The notes: generated by a model from the letters alone, not told the origin. 64,000 nucleotides of DNA from Herbiconiux sp. L3-i23 (GCF_023734115.1 NZ_AP025737.1:1984001-2048000); one strand, 5' to 3'; shown: positions 40,948 to 49,600, counted from the first letter of the stretch. Program-made: numbers and translations.

Positions 40948-41307
40948 TCAGAGCGCGGCTTCGGCCTCGACGCCCTCGTCGGGATTCCATCGCGCGCTCC
41001 ACGCCGCGAGCGGCTGCAGGGAGGAGAGCAGCTCGCGGCCGCGATCGGTGAGGTGGTATCGCACCTGCACCGGCGTGCTCGGCGTGATCGAGCGCACGAC
41101 GAGACCGCGCGCGGTCAGCTCCTTGAGGCGCTGCGCCAACATGCGATCCGAGAGCCCGTCGACCGAGGCGATGATCTCGGAGAACCGGGTGGCGCCGCGC
41201 CCCAACGCGAGAAGAATGCCGGAGCTCCAGCGCTGCCCGACGAGCTCCACCGAGCCGATCAGTCGTCGGCACAGCTCGTCGTCGATCGTCTCCCAGGGAT
41301 TGGTCAC
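40948..41307 (-). CDS. HxlR family transcriptional regulator
   Basis: A 119-residue winged-helix protein with the HxlR pattern: ELVGQRWSSGILLALGRGATRFSEI (parts), DRMLAQRLKELTARGLVVR (about 55-73) and VRYHLTDRGREL. The single N-terminal cysteine (about residue 13) is a candidate redox sensor, as in related quinone- or aldehyde-responsive members. GTG 41307 follows TACGAT by 6 nt and the promoter carries a palindrome. It is divergent from the flavoenzyme fusion gene, which it probably controls. Confidence 0.88.
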   Translation of the reverse strand: MTNPWETIDDELCRRLIGSVELVGQRWSSGILLALGRGATRFSEIIASVDGLSDRMLAQRLKELTARGLVVRSITPSTPVQVRYHLTDRGRELLSSLQPLAAWSARWNPDEGVEAEAAL

Positions 41308-41313
41308 TTACCC

Positions 41314-41319
41314 ATCGTA
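41314..41319 (-). promoter_or_regulatory. -10 element for the HxlR gene (leaderless)
   Basis: TACGAT on the minus strand, then 6 nt, then GTG 41307. It overlaps the palindrome at 41316-41330. Confidence 0.5.
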
Positions 41320-41330
41320 AGTCACTTACG
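41316..41330. promoter_or_regulatory. putative HxlR operator
   Basis: CGTAAGTCACTTACG is a perfect 7-bp inverted repeat around C. A further ACTTAC half-site at 41305-41310 lies 6 bp to the left. Confidence 0.65.
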
Positions 41331-41371
41331 GCGAGGTCGGCGTCCGCCGACGGATGAGCCAGTATCGTGCC

Positions 41372-43645
41372 ATGCCTGACTACGGACATCCGCTCGAGTT
41401 CGGAACCTTCCTCACCCCCACCAACTCCCCCGCGAATCAACCGGTCGCGCTCGCGCAGCTGAGCGACCGACTCGGGTACGACCTCGTCACGTTCCAGGAC
41501 CACCCCTACCAGCCGCGCTTCGCGGACACGTGGACGCTGCTCACCTGGGTCGCCGCGTCGACGGAGCGGATCCGCCTCTCGGGCAACGTGCTCAATCTGC
41601 CGCTGCGCCAGCCCGCGGTTCTCGCCCGATCGGCGGCAACCCTCGACCTGCTCTCCGGTGGCCGGTTCGAGCTCGGTCTCGGCGCCGGCGGATTCTGGGA
41701 CGCGATCGAGGCGATGGGCGGCCGGCGCCTCACCCCGGGCGAAGGGGTCACCGCGCTGAGCGAGGCCATCGACATCATCCGCGGCATCTGGGCGGACAGC
41801 GACAGGGCGCCGCTGCGCACCGGCGGGGACTTCTACTCCGTGGACGGCGCGAAGCGCGGCCCCGCCCCGGCCCACGACATCCCGATCTGGCTCGGCGCGT
41901 ACAAGCCGCGCATGCTGCGCCTCATCGGCACGAGGGCCGACGGATGGCTGCCGTCACTGGCCTACATGAAGGACGGGGACATCGCGGCGGCGTCGCGGAC
42001 GATCGACGATGCCGCGATCGATGCCGGCCGGGACCCCCGCGAGATCCGTAGGCTCCTCAACATCGGGGGCCATTTCGGCCCGCGCCGCGGAGGGCTGCTC
42101 GATGGCCCGCCCGAGCAGTGGGTGGAGCAGCTGCTGCCGCTCGCGGTCGACGACGGCTTCGGCACCTTCATCCTCGCCTCGGACGACCCTGCGACCCTCG
42201 AGCGCTTCGCGGAGGAGGTCGCTCCCGCACTCCGCGAGGCCGTCGCCCACGAGCGCGGAGAGAGGGGCGTCTCCACTGCACGGTCGCGAAGCGCCGCCGC
42301 GCTCGCCGCCCGGCGCGACGGCATCGACTACGACGCGCTGCCCGCCTCCCTCGCAGGCGCCGCGATCGAGCCCGGCGACTTCGGCTTCGCCCGAGTCCGC
42401 TCGACCTATCTCCGCGGTGGCGACCCGGGACTCGTGCTCCCCGTCACCGACGCCGGTCAGGTAGTCGATGCGCTGGCCTTCGCCCGTGAGCAGAACGTGC
42501 CGCTCGCCGTCCGCAGCGGCGGTCACGGGATCTCCGGCCGGTCGACGAACGACGGCGGCATCGTCATCGATCTATCGGCGATCGAGTCCGTCGAGGTCCT
42601 CGACGAAGCCCGCCGACTCGTGCGGGTCGGTGCCGGCGCGAGATGGATGGACGTCGCCGCGGCGCTTGCCCCGCACGGCTGGGCGTTGAGCTCGGGCGAC
42701 TACGGCGGCGTCGGCGTCGGTGGACTGGCGACGGCGGGCGGCATCGGCTGGCTGGTGCGCGAGCACGGCCTGACCATCGACCACGTCCGCGCGGTCGAGA
42801 TGGTGCTCGCCGACGGGACGATCGCCCGCGCGAGCGCCGACGAGAATCCCGACCTGTTCTGGGCGGTGCGAGGCGCAGGGGCGAACTTCGGCATCGTGAC
42901 CTCGTTCGAGTTCGAGGTCGACGAGGTGGGAGACGTCGGCTGGGCACAGCTCGCCTTCGACGCCACGGACACCGCCGACTTCCTGCAGCAGTGGGGTGAC
43001 TGGCTCGAAGGCTCGCCGCGCGACGTCACGAGCTTCGCGATCATGGGGCCGCCGCGTCCCGGTCGCCCCACCGTCGCACAGGTGATGACGATGGTCGACT
43101 CCGACGACCCCGAGGTCATTCTCGATCGCCTGCAGCCACTCGCTCCCGTCGCCCCGCTGCTCGACCAGTCGGTTCAGGTCACTACTTATGCGGCCGTGAT
43201 GGCGAACGCGCAGGAGCGGCACCACGACGGTCAGGGCGAACCCAACGCGCGCTCGGCACTGGTGGAGCACATCACGCCCGAGGTCGCCGCGGCGATGGCC
43301 GAACTGCTGCGCACCGGGGCGGTGTACTTCCTGTCCATCCGCGCGCTCGGCGGCGCGGTCGCCGACGTTCCCGACGACGCCACCGCGTACGGCCGCCGGT
43401 CGGCGAACTTCTCCATCGCCGCGTTCGGCGCAGACAGGGAGCGGATCGACGCGGCGTGGGACGCGATGCGTCCGCACTTCTCGGGGCTGTATCTGAGCTT
43501 CGAGACGGACCAGCGGCCCGAGCGGATCGACGACGCCTTCCCGCCCGCGACCCTCGCCCGACTGCGTGCGTTGAAGGCGGTCTACGACCCGTCGAACGTG
43601 TTCCGCGACAACTTCAACGTCGCCCCGTCGCCCGCCGAAGGGTGA
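41372..43645 (+). CDS. LLM flavin-dependent monooxygenase fused to an FAD-linked oxidase
   Basis: A 757-residue two-domain protein. Residues about 1-290 are a luciferase-like domain: LGYDLVTFQDHPYQPRF, RIRLSGNVLNLPLRQPAVLARSAATLD (in parts), GGRFELGLGAGGF and IWLGAYKPRML. Residues about 330-757 are a berberine-bridge-type FAD oxidase: RSGGHGISGRSTNDGG (about 381-396) with the FAD histidine, GVGVGGLATAGGIGWLVREHG and a BBE ending VYDPSNVFRDNFNV. It would carry both a reduced FMN or F420 site and a covalent FAD. A regulator of the HxlR family is divergent. No frameshift separates the parts. Confidence 0.88.
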   Translation: MPDYGHPLEFGTFLTPTNSPANQPVALAQLSDRLGYDLVTFQDHPYQPRFADTWTLLTWVAASTERIRLSGNVLNLPLRQPAVLARSAATLDLLSGGRFELGLGAGGFWDAIEAMGGRRLTPGEGVTALSEAIDIIRGIWADSDRAPLRTGGDFYSVDGAKRGPAPAHDIPIWLGAYKPRMLRLIGTRADGWLPSLAYMKDGDIAAASRTIDDAAIDAGRDPREIRRLLNIGGHFGPRRGGLLDGPPEQWVEQLLPLAVDDGFGTFILASDDPATLERFAEEVAPALREAVAHERGERGVSTARSRSAAALAARRDGIDYDALPASLAGAAIEPGDFGFARVRSTYLRGGDPGLVLPVTDAGQVVDALAFAREQNVPLAVRSGGHGISGRSTNDGGIVIDLSAIESVEVLDEARRLVRVGAGARWMDVAAALAPHGWALSSGDYGGVGVGGLATAGGIGWLVREHGLTIDHVRAVEMVLADGTIARASADENPDLFWAVRGAGANFGIVTSFEFEVDEVGDVGWAQLAFDATDTADFLQQWGDWLEGSPRDVTSFAIMGPPRPGRPTVAQVMTMVDSDDPEVILDRLQPLAPVAPLLDQSVQVTTYAAVMANAQERHHDGQGEPNARSALVEHITPEVAAAMAELLRTGAVYFLSIRALGGAVADVPDDATAYGRRSANFSIAAFGADRERIDAAWDAMRPHFSGLYLSFETDQRPERIDDAFPPATLARLRALKAVYDPSNVFRDNFNVAPSPAEG

Positions 43646-43652
43646 GCGACGG

Positions 43653-44006
43653 TCAGCGTCCGGCGAGGAGGATCCGCTGCCAGTCGTCGGGTACCCGCCC
43701 GGCGGGGCCCGGCGTGGGCTGGTCGACGGGGTGGTTCTCCGGCGGAGCGAGTCGCGGCCCCGAGACGTAGCGGTCGGCGACGTAGTCCCAGAACCAGTCC
43801 TCGCCGGGCTCGAAGCTCTGGATCACGCGGTGCCCCGTCTCGGCGGCGTGACGACGCGCGTGGGTGTTGAGCGAGTCGTCGCAGCAGCCGATGTGCCCGC
43901 ACTCGGCGCAGCGACGCAGGTGCAGCCACCAGGAGCCGGTCTCGTCGCACTCGACGCAGTCCGTGCCCGACGGCGGCACCGTCGTATCGATCCCGGGTCT
44001 CGCCAT
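43653..44006 (-). CDS. UBP-type zinc finger protein
   Basis: A 117-residue protein dominated by a ZnF-UBP domain: DCVECDETGSWWLHLRRCAECGHIGCCDDS (in parts, about 16-45), then HARRHAAETGHRVIQSFEPGEDWFW with the zinc and C-terminal-tail-binding residues. In eukaryotes the fold binds free ubiquitin C-termini; bacterial versions have no known ligand. ATG 44006 is preceded by GGAGGACGAAGACC. It lies 62 bp downstream of poxB at the end of that operon. Confidence 0.87.
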   Translation of the reverse strand: MARPGIDTTVPPSGTDCVECDETGSWWLHLRRCAECGHIGCCDDSLNTHARRHAAETGHRVIQSFEPGEDWFWDYVADRYVSGPRLAPPENHPVDQPTPGPAGRVPDDWQRILLAGR

Positions 44007-44068
44007 GGTCTTCGTCCTCCCGTTTCGCGTGGCACCGGTATCGAAGCCGGCGCCGCTGTCGGCGCTCG

Positions 44069-45805
44069 TCAGCGGTGGAAGAGCCGCCGCACGACGTTGG
44101 TGTCGGCGAGGTCGAGCAGTTCGTCGCCCCGCCCCGACATGATGGCCCGCAGCGCGTAGACCGCGAAACCCTTGGCCTGGGCCGCCGTGATCGAGGGCGG
44201 GATGCTGAGCTCCTCGCGTGCGACCACCACATCGAGTAGAGCGGGCCCCGGAGTGGCGAGCAGTCTGGCCACCGCGTCCTCGAGTTCGCCGGGCTCCTCC
44301 ACGCGGATGCCGGTGATGCCGACCGACTCGGCCACTCTCGCGAAGTCGGGGTTGACGAGTTCGGTGCCGAAGTCGACGATGCCGGCGGCCTTCATCTCCA
44401 GCTCGACGAAGTTCAGGGACGAGTTGTTGAAGACGACCACCTTGATGGGCAGGCGGTTCTGCGCGATGGAGAGCAGGTCGCCGAGCAGCATCGCGAGACC
44501 GCCGTCGCCCGACAGGGCGATCACCTGACGGTCGCGGTCGACGGCCTGAACCCCGAGAGCCTGCGGCATCGCGTTCGCCATCGAGCCGTGCGTGAACGAC
44601 CCGATGAGGCGCCGTCCGCCGCCCATCCTCAGATATCGGGCCGCCCAGATGACCGGGGTGCCGACGTCGGCGGTGAACACGGCGTCGGGGGCGGCGGCGC
44701 GGTCGAGCAGACGGGCGAGGTACTGCGGGTGGATCGGCGCCTTGCCGTCGTCGTCGGCGAGGTCGTCGAGATCCTTCCGAGCCTTGGCGTAGTGCTCGCG
44801 ACTGTCGGCCAGGTGCTTCTCGGAGCGGTCGCCCGCGATCAGGGGCAGCAGCGCGGCGGCCGTCGACCGCACGTCGCCGACGAGACCGAGGTCGACGGGG
44901 GTGCGCCGGCCGAGCTGCTCGCCGCGGCTGTCGACCTGCACGACCTTCGCCTTGGAGGGGTAGAACTGCCGGTAGGGGAAGTCGGTGCCGAGCATCAGCA
45001 GGGTGTCGCACGCCTCCATCGCCCGATAGCCGGAGGCGAAGCCGAGCAGCCCGGTCATGCCGACGTCGTACGGGTTGTCGTACTCGATGTACTCCTTGCC
45101 GCGGAAAGCGTGCACGATGGGAGCCTGCAGCCGCTCGGCGAGCGCGAGCACCTCGTCGCGGGCGCCGGCCACACCCGCACCGGCGAGGATCGTGACCTTC
45201 TTGGCACCGTTCAGCAGGTCGGCCGCGGCCTCCAGCTCCTCACTATTGGGCGTGACGCTGGGCGCCGAGGCGCGGATCGGCGCGGATGGGCGCCGATCGG
45301 GCGCGGTCTCGTAGAACACGTCGCCCGGCACGACCACTACGGCCACGCCGCGCTTCTCCACGGCGGCGCGCATCGCGATCTCGAGCACCCAGGGCAGCTG
45401 CTCGGGGTCGCTCACGAGCTCGACGTAGACGCTGCATTCGCGGAACAGCTCCTGCGGATGGGTCTCCTGGAAGTAGCCGCTGCCGATCTCGGACGACGGG
45501 ATGTGCGACGCGATCGCGAGCACCGGCACGCGGCTGCGCTGGGCGTCGAAGAGGCCGTTGATGAAGTGCAGGTTGCCGGGTCCGCAACTGCCCGCGACGA
45601 CCGCGAGCTCGCCCGTGAGTTCGGCCTCGGCGCCCGCCGCGAAGGCGCCCGCCTCCTCGTGCCGCACGTGCAGCCACTCGATGTCGTCGGTGCGGCGGAG
45701 GACATCGGTGAACCCGTTGAGGGAATCGCCCGAGAGACCCCAGATCCGTCGCACTCCCGCTCGTTTCAGAGTGTCGACGAACAGTTCGGCGACGGTCGCG
45801 CTCAT
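44069..45805 (-). CDS. poxB: pyruvate dehydrogenase (quinone) / pyruvate oxidase-like ThDP enzyme
   Basis: A 578-residue ThDP enzyme of PoxB length. The Pyr domain has the catalytic glutamate in [14 protein letters not shown] (about residue 50). The central FAD-binding domain includes [13 protein letters not shown]. The PP domain has the ThDP-metal motif [29 protein letters not shown] (parts, about 428-456). PoxB decarboxylates pyruvate to acetate, reducing membrane quinone. ATG 45805 overlaps the DUF6510 stop. Acetolactate synthase-like activity is less likely given GLSGDSLNG and [15 protein letters not shown]. Confidence 0.9.
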   Translation of the reverse strand: MSATVAELFVDTLKRAGVRRIWGLSGDSLNGFTDVLRRTDDIEWLHVRHEEAGAFAAGAEAELTGELAVVAGSCGPGNLHFINGLFDAQRSRVPVLAIASHIPSSEIGSGYFQETHPQELFRECSVYVELVSDPEQLPWVLEIAMRAAVEKRGVAVVVVPGDVFYETAPDRRPSAPIRASAPSVTPNSEELEAAADLLNGAKKVTILAGAGVAGARDEVLALAERLQAPIVHAFRGKEYIEYDNPYDVGMTGLLGFASGYRAMEACDTLLMLGTDFPYRQFYPSKAKVVQVDSRGEQLGRRTPVDLGLVGDVRSTAAALLPLIAGDRSEKHLADSREHYAKARKDLDDLADDDGKAPIHPQYLARLLDRAAAPDAVFTADVGTPVIWAARYLRMGGGRRLIGSFTHGSMANAMPQALGVQAVDRDRQVIALSGDGGLAMLLGDLLSIAQNRLPIKVVVFNNSSLNFVELEMKAAGIVDFGTELVNPDFARVAESVGITGIRVEEPGELEDAVARLLATPGPALLDVVVAREELSIPPSITAAQAKGFAVYALRAIMSGRGDELLDLADTNVVRRLFHR

Positions 45806-46101
45806 CGACCGACCTCGTCGCGTCCGGGCTCATCGCCCGGCTGTCCGGCGGGCTGCTGCAACCGGGCCAGCGATGCGATGACGACGGCGAGCCCGCCCGG
45901 TTCGTCGAGCACGGTGAAGAGGGTGTGCGTGCAGGATCGGCACCGGACGATCGCGGCGAAGTCGTCCCGCTCGACCATGGTGCCGCCGAGCGGCCCGGCC
46001 GCGCCGCACTCCCCGCACACCGCCACGAGCATCGTCGGGTCTGCTCGGAAGAGTCCGCTCAGCTCCCCCGCGATCGCGTTGCCGTCGACGATCTGCATCA
46101 T
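45802..46101 (-). CDS. DUF6510 family small zinc-ribbon-like protein
   Basis: A 99-residue protein starting at adjacent ATGs (46101 or 46098) after GGAGGAGC. It contains AVCGECGA and VRCRSCTH, two CxxC knuckles at about residues 34-37 and 61-64, suggesting one bound zinc. [14 protein letters not shown] at the start is typical of DUF6510, found next to Moco oxidoreductase and FNR genes in actinobacteria (from memory). It overlaps both neighbours by 4 bp. Function unknown; a metal- or redox-sensing adaptor is a guess. Confidence 0.75.
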   Translation of the reverse strand: MMQIVDGNAIAGELSGLFRADPTMLVAVCGECGAAGPLGGTMVERDDFAAIVRCRSCTHTLFTVLDEPGGLAVVIASLARLQQPAGQPGDEPGRDEVGR

Positions 46102-46820
46102 GCTCCTCCGAACCTCTCGGTGCGCACGCGCGCCGCGTTCTGTCCGCCCGCCACGAGGGCATCGGCGGACGCCTCGACGAACCCGGTGGGGCCGCAGACG
46201 AAGGTGAGCGGGTTCTCGGCTGCCGGCCACACCGACGCCGCCAGCGCTTGCGGGGTGAGCCGCCCGGTCGTTCCCGCCCATCCGGCGGGCGCCTCGCGCG
46301 TGTACGCCCACGTCACCTCGATGCCTTGGGCGGCGAGGCCGTCGATCTCGTCGGCGTACATCGCATCAGCCCGGGTGCGCACCGAGTACAGCAACCGGAA
46401 GGGCGTGCTCACGCGGGCACTCGCCCTGGCTCTGGCCATCGCGAGCAGCGGCACGATGCCGGACCCGCCCGCGATCAGTTGCACCGGCGACGGGTCGTCC
46501 GCGTGCCAGACGAAGTACCCGCCGAGCGGACCCTTCACCTCGAGTTCGTCGCCCGGTTCGATCACCTGGGTGAGATACGGCGACACCTCGCCGTCAGGCA
46601 CCTCGTCGACTCCGAGCTCCACCACCTCGCCGGGACCCGACGAGGCGATCGAGTACGACCGTTCGGCCTGGTAGCCGTCGTCGGCGGTCAGCCGGATGTC
46701 GAGGTGTTGGCCGGGGAGGTTGCCGGGCCAGCCCGGCACGACGATCTCGAGGATCCGCGCGTTCGTCGTCGAGGCGGTCACCGTCGACACCCGCGCGGGC
46801 ATCCACCCGCCGACGATCAC
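46098..46820 (-). CDS. ferredoxin-NADP reductase-like FAD/NAD(P) oxidoreductase
   Basis: A 240-residue FNR-fold reductase. RSYSIASS (about 64-71) binds FAD, GPLGGYFVW follows, the NAD(P) domain begins LIAGGSGIVPLLAMAR (about 124-139), and it ends with FVCGPTGFVEAS. No 2Fe-2S cysteine motif is present, so it passes electrons directly from NAD(P)H to a partner. GTG 46820 overlaps the stop of the molybdopterin gene, making that protein the obvious partner. Confidence 0.88.
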   Translation of the reverse strand: MIVGGWMPARVSTVTASTTNARILEIVVPGWPGNLPGQHLDIRLTADDGYQAERSYSIASSGPGEVVELGVDEVPDGEVSPYLTQVIEPGDELEVKGPLGGYFVWHADDPSPVQLIAGGSGIVPLLAMARARASARVSTPFRLLYSVRTRADAMYADEIDGLAAQGIEVTWAYTREAPAGWAGTTGRLTPQALAASVWPAAENPLTFVCGPTGFVEASADALVAGGQNAARVRTERFGGA

Positions 46821-47410
46821 CAGTAGCGCTCCTCGGTCCACGGGTCGCCGTGGAGGTTGTAGCCGTTCTGCTCCCAGAACCCCGGGTCGTCCCGCTTCTG
46901 CAGCGTGATGCCATTGACCCACTTCGCGCTCTTCCAGAAGTACAGGTGCGGCACGAGCAGACGTGCGGGGCCTCCGTGCGCGGGCTCGAGTGGCTTGCCG
47001 TCGAACTCGAACGCGACCCACGACTTGCCCCCGAGCAGGTCGGCGAGCGGGATGTTGGTCGTGTAGCCGCCATAGCTGTGCGCCATCGCGAACTGGTAGT
47101 CGGTGTCGATGTCCTTGAAGAGCGTGTCGAGCGACACCCCACGCCAGGTGGTGCCGAGCTTCGACCACCGTGTGACGCAGTGGATGTCGGTGTCGATCGT
47201 CTCGATGGGCAGCGCCATCAGGTCGGCCCAGGTCCAGGTCGTCGCGAGGTTCTTCTCGGTGACGATGCGGAAGGCCCACTGATCCGTGTCGATGCGGGGG
47301 GTGGGTCCCGCCGACAGGACAGGGAAGTCCTCGGTGAGGTACTGGCCGGGCGGCAGCTTCGGGTCGCTCTCCCGCGCGCGCCGTCCGAATCCTCTGGAGA
47401 TCACAGCCAT
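46817..47410 (-). CDS. sulfite oxidase-like molybdopterin-dependent oxidoreductase
   Basis: A 197-residue single-domain Moco protein of the sulfite oxidase/MsrP fold. DIHCVTRWSKLGTTWRGVS (about 84-102) holds the molybdenum-ligand cysteine, and AHSYGGYTTNIPL and GGPARLLVPHLYFWKSAKWV are further family blocks. No Tat or Sec signal is visible, so it should be cytoplasmic, unlike periplasmic MsrP. It is coupled to an FNR-like reductase rather than a haem membrane subunit. Substrate unknown; sulfoxide or N-oxide reduction is inferred. A TAGCGT at 47442-47447 may drive the operon. Confidence 0.88.
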   Translation of the reverse strand: MAVISRGFGRRARESDPKLPPGQYLTEDFPVLSAGPTPRIDTDQWAFRIVTEKNLATTWTWADLMALPIETIDTDIHCVTRWSKLGTTWRGVSLDTLFKDIDTDYQFAMAHSYGGYTTNIPLADLLGGKSWVAFEFDGKPLEPAHGGPARLLVPHLYFWKSAKWVNGITLQKRDDPGFWEQNGYNLHGDPWTEERYW

Positions 47411-47441
47411 CTGCTCGCCTTCCCTTGCACGTCGTCCCCTC

Positions 47442-47447
47442 ACGCTA
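47442..47447 (-). promoter_or_regulatory. possible -10 element of the Moco-FNR-DUF6510-poxB operon
   Basis: TAGCGT on the minus strand. A start near 47435 would leave a leader of about 25 nt containing AAGGCGAG before ATG 47410. Confidence 0.4.
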
Positions 47448-47496
47448 GCGACATCCGGGCGCGGCCGCCGGACGAATATCGGATGCGACGCTCCCC

Positions 47497-47502
47497 TACG
47501 CT
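47497..47502 (+). promoter_or_regulatory. possible -10 element of the TrxR-like gene
   Basis: TACGCT. The in-frame GTG at 47503 abuts it and would not be transcribed, favouring ATG 47542 with GAAGGGATC upstream. Confidence 0.45.
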
Positions 47503-47541
47503 GTGCTCACGACCCCCACCGCGTTCCGAAGGGATCCGCCG

Positions 47542-48807
47542 ATGGCGAGCACGTCCCCCGCAGCCGACACCGTACGCCTGTACGGCCAGCGATGGAGTCG
47601 GGACGCGTACGCGATCCGCGACTTCCTCACCCGTAGCGTCGTGCACTTCACCTGGACCGACATCGAGGACGACGAGTCGTGCATGCGGGTCCTCGGGCGG
47701 TCGCTCGCCGAGGCCGGCCTCCCGATCGTCGACCTGCCCGACGGCACGCGCTTGATCGACCCGAGCATCGCCGAGATCGCCGCCCGGCTCGGTTGGGTCG
47801 CCCGACCGAAGCTCGCCGAGTACGACCTGTCGGTCTACGGGGCCGGGCCCGCCGGTCTCTCCGCCGCGGTCTACGCCGCCTCGGAAGGCCTCAGCGTCGT
47901 GCTCGTCGAGCGCGAGGCCGTCGGCGGTCAGGCCGGCTACAGCAGCCTGATCGAGAACTACCTCGGCTTCCCGACCGGGGTGTCCGGCGGCGACCTCGCC
48001 GAACGCGCCCGTCAGCAGGCGGTGAAGTTCGGGGCCGAGCTGCTGCTCATGCGAGGCGGCATCGCCGGTTCGTTCACCGACGGACGCATTCACGCCCAGC
48101 TCGACGATGGAACGACGATGGTCGCGAAGGCGAACATCTGCGCCACCGGGGTCGAATGGCGGCGCCTCGGCATCGACCGCGAGGAGGAGCTGCTCGGCGT
48201 CGGCGTCTACTACGGCGCGGGAACCAGCGAGGCTCCCGACTGCGCCGGAGACACCGTCTACGTCGTGGGCGGCGGCAACTCGGCCGGTCAAGCGGTGATG
48301 AACCTCGCGGCCTACGCCGAGCACGTCACCATGCTGGTGCGCGGTCCCGATCTCGCCTCGACCCTGTCCGACTACCTCGAGCAGCGGGTGCGGCGGGCAC
48401 CCAACATCGACATCCGCCTCGACACGCGCGTGTCGCGGCTCGACGGCGACACCGCGCTCGCCGGGCTGGAGCTCGAGGACGCCCGCACCGGGCGCCGCGA
48501 GGAGGTCGCCGCCGACCGCCTCTTCGTCTGCATCGGCGGCTCCCCCGACACGGCGTGGGCCGAACCGACCGACATCGTCTGCGACGAACGCGGCTACATG
48601 GTCACCGGCCCGGACATCGATGCGGCGGCGCTGTCGAAGGTGTGGCCCCTCGAACGTCCGCCGTTCTTCCTCGAGACCAGCGTGCCCGGCGCCTTCGCAG
48701 CCGGGGACGTGCGGCATGGCTCCGTCAAGCGCGTCGCCTCGGCGGTGGGCGAAGGAGCGATGGCGGTCACCTTCGCGCACCGCTACCTGGCCGAGACCTT
48801 CGGCTGA
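47542..48807 (+). CDS. thioredoxin reductase-like flavoprotein lacking redox cysteines
   Basis: A 421-residue protein in two parts. Residues about 1-85 resemble a glutaredoxin/NrdH domain (RLYGQRWSRDAYAIRDFL) but have SRDA where CxxC would be. Residues about 92-421 follow the TrxR fold: YGAGPAGLSAAVYAASEG, EREAVGGQAG, ENYLGFP, ICATGVEWRRL, VVGGGNSAGQA and AGDVRHGSVKRVASAVGEG. The TrxR catalytic CxxC is replaced by YYGAGTSEAPDC. It is therefore not a disulfide reductase; an NAD(P)H oxidase or electron-transfer role is possible. Confidence 0.85.
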   Translation: MASTSPAADTVRLYGQRWSRDAYAIRDFLTRSVVHFTWTDIEDDESCMRVLGRSLAEAGLPIVDLPDGTRLIDPSIAEIAARLGWVARPKLAEYDLSVYGAGPAGLSAAVYAASEGLSVVLVEREAVGGQAGYSSLIENYLGFPTGVSGGDLAERARQQAVKFGAELLLMRGGIAGSFTDGRIHAQLDDGTTMVAKANICATGVEWRRLGIDREEELLGVGVYYGAGTSEAPDCAGDTVYVVGGGNSAGQAVMNLAAYAEHVTMLVRGPDLASTLSDYLEQRVRRAPNIDIRLDTRVSRLDGDTALAGLELEDARTGRREEVAADRLFVCIGGSPDTAWAEPTDIVCDERGYMVTGPDIDAAALSKVWPLERPPFFLETSVPGAFAAGDVRHGSVKRVASAVGEGAMAVTFAHRYLAETFG

Positions 48808-48877
48808 CTCATGGTGGAAGCCGCGACGCGGACTGACGCCGCACTCTGAAGGGCGAGCCATCTCGACTCGGGGTAAG

Positions 48878-49600
48878 TCATCGGCGGTCGAGCCCAATCG
48901 CCGCGAGAATGCGGCGGTTGCGAGCCCCGACGAAGGCGAGTTGTCGCTCTCGGAACACTCGATACTGTTCGATAGTGCCAGGCAGGACTGGGCCGGTATA
49001 GCCGTCGAACGGCAGGTAGAACCGGACTGAGTTCGTGGCGTCGTCGACGAGGTCGTGGAGCAGAAAAAAGTCGACGTAGCCGCGGAAGTCGCCGAAGAGG
49101 GCAAAGAAGTCGCCGTACCGCTCGATTGTCGTAGCGAGCGGACTGTCTTCCCCCACGTAGTGACGGCGGATGCTCTCCAACGTCAAGTCGAATCGGTCGC
49201 GGATTCGCGGGTGCGTGCCGCGGCGCTGATTGATGGTCTGGTTGCCGCCGACCCGGTTCCGTGGAAAGAGTAACCGACCACCAATGGTGCCGCCGTCCCG
49301 ATGCCAGGCGGTATTGGACTCCGATCCCATCGCCTCGTAGAAGTCGCGCAGCTTACGACGGTTTGAGTTCGCCAGGGTGTCGCTGGATAGCACGAACACT
49401 CCGAGGTCGGACTCGTGACGCAGCACGAACGCGCGTCCGACCTTCGCTGCTGTCAGCTCGAACGGAGCGCCTCCAGGCAACGGTTTGCTCCACAGTCGCT
49501 GGTGATATTTCTGCAGCAAAGGACTATACGAATCCGGGTCACGACGGCCCGCATCGTCTTGGAAGTCGATAGTCACGTCGACGGGGTCGATCAGAGTCAT
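48878..49600 (-). CDS. DUF6994 family protein
   Basis: A 240-residue soluble protein. It begins MTLIDPVDVTIDFQDDAGRR and contains SPLLQKYHQRLWSKPLPGG and FVLSSDTLANSNRRKLR, a pattern I associate with DUF6994. ATG 49600 is chosen because TACAGT ends 7 nt before it; the open frame to 49819 is a less credible extension. Its bases are visibly less GC-rich than its neighbours and its codon choice is more even, suggesting acquisition. It lies next to tRNA-Ala. Function unknown. Confidence 0.75.
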   Translation of the reverse strand: MTLIDPVDVTIDFQDDAGRRDPDSYSPLLQKYHQRLWSKPLPGGAPFELTAAKVGRAFVLRHESDLGVFVLSSDTLANSNRRKLRDFYEAMGSESNTAWHRDGGTIGGRLLFPRNRVGGNQTINQRRGTHPRIRDRFDLTLESIRRHYVGEDSPLATTIERYGDFFALFGDFRGYVDFFLLHDLVDDATNSVRFYLPFDGYTGPVLPGTIEQYRVFRERQLAFVGARNRRILAAIGLDRR

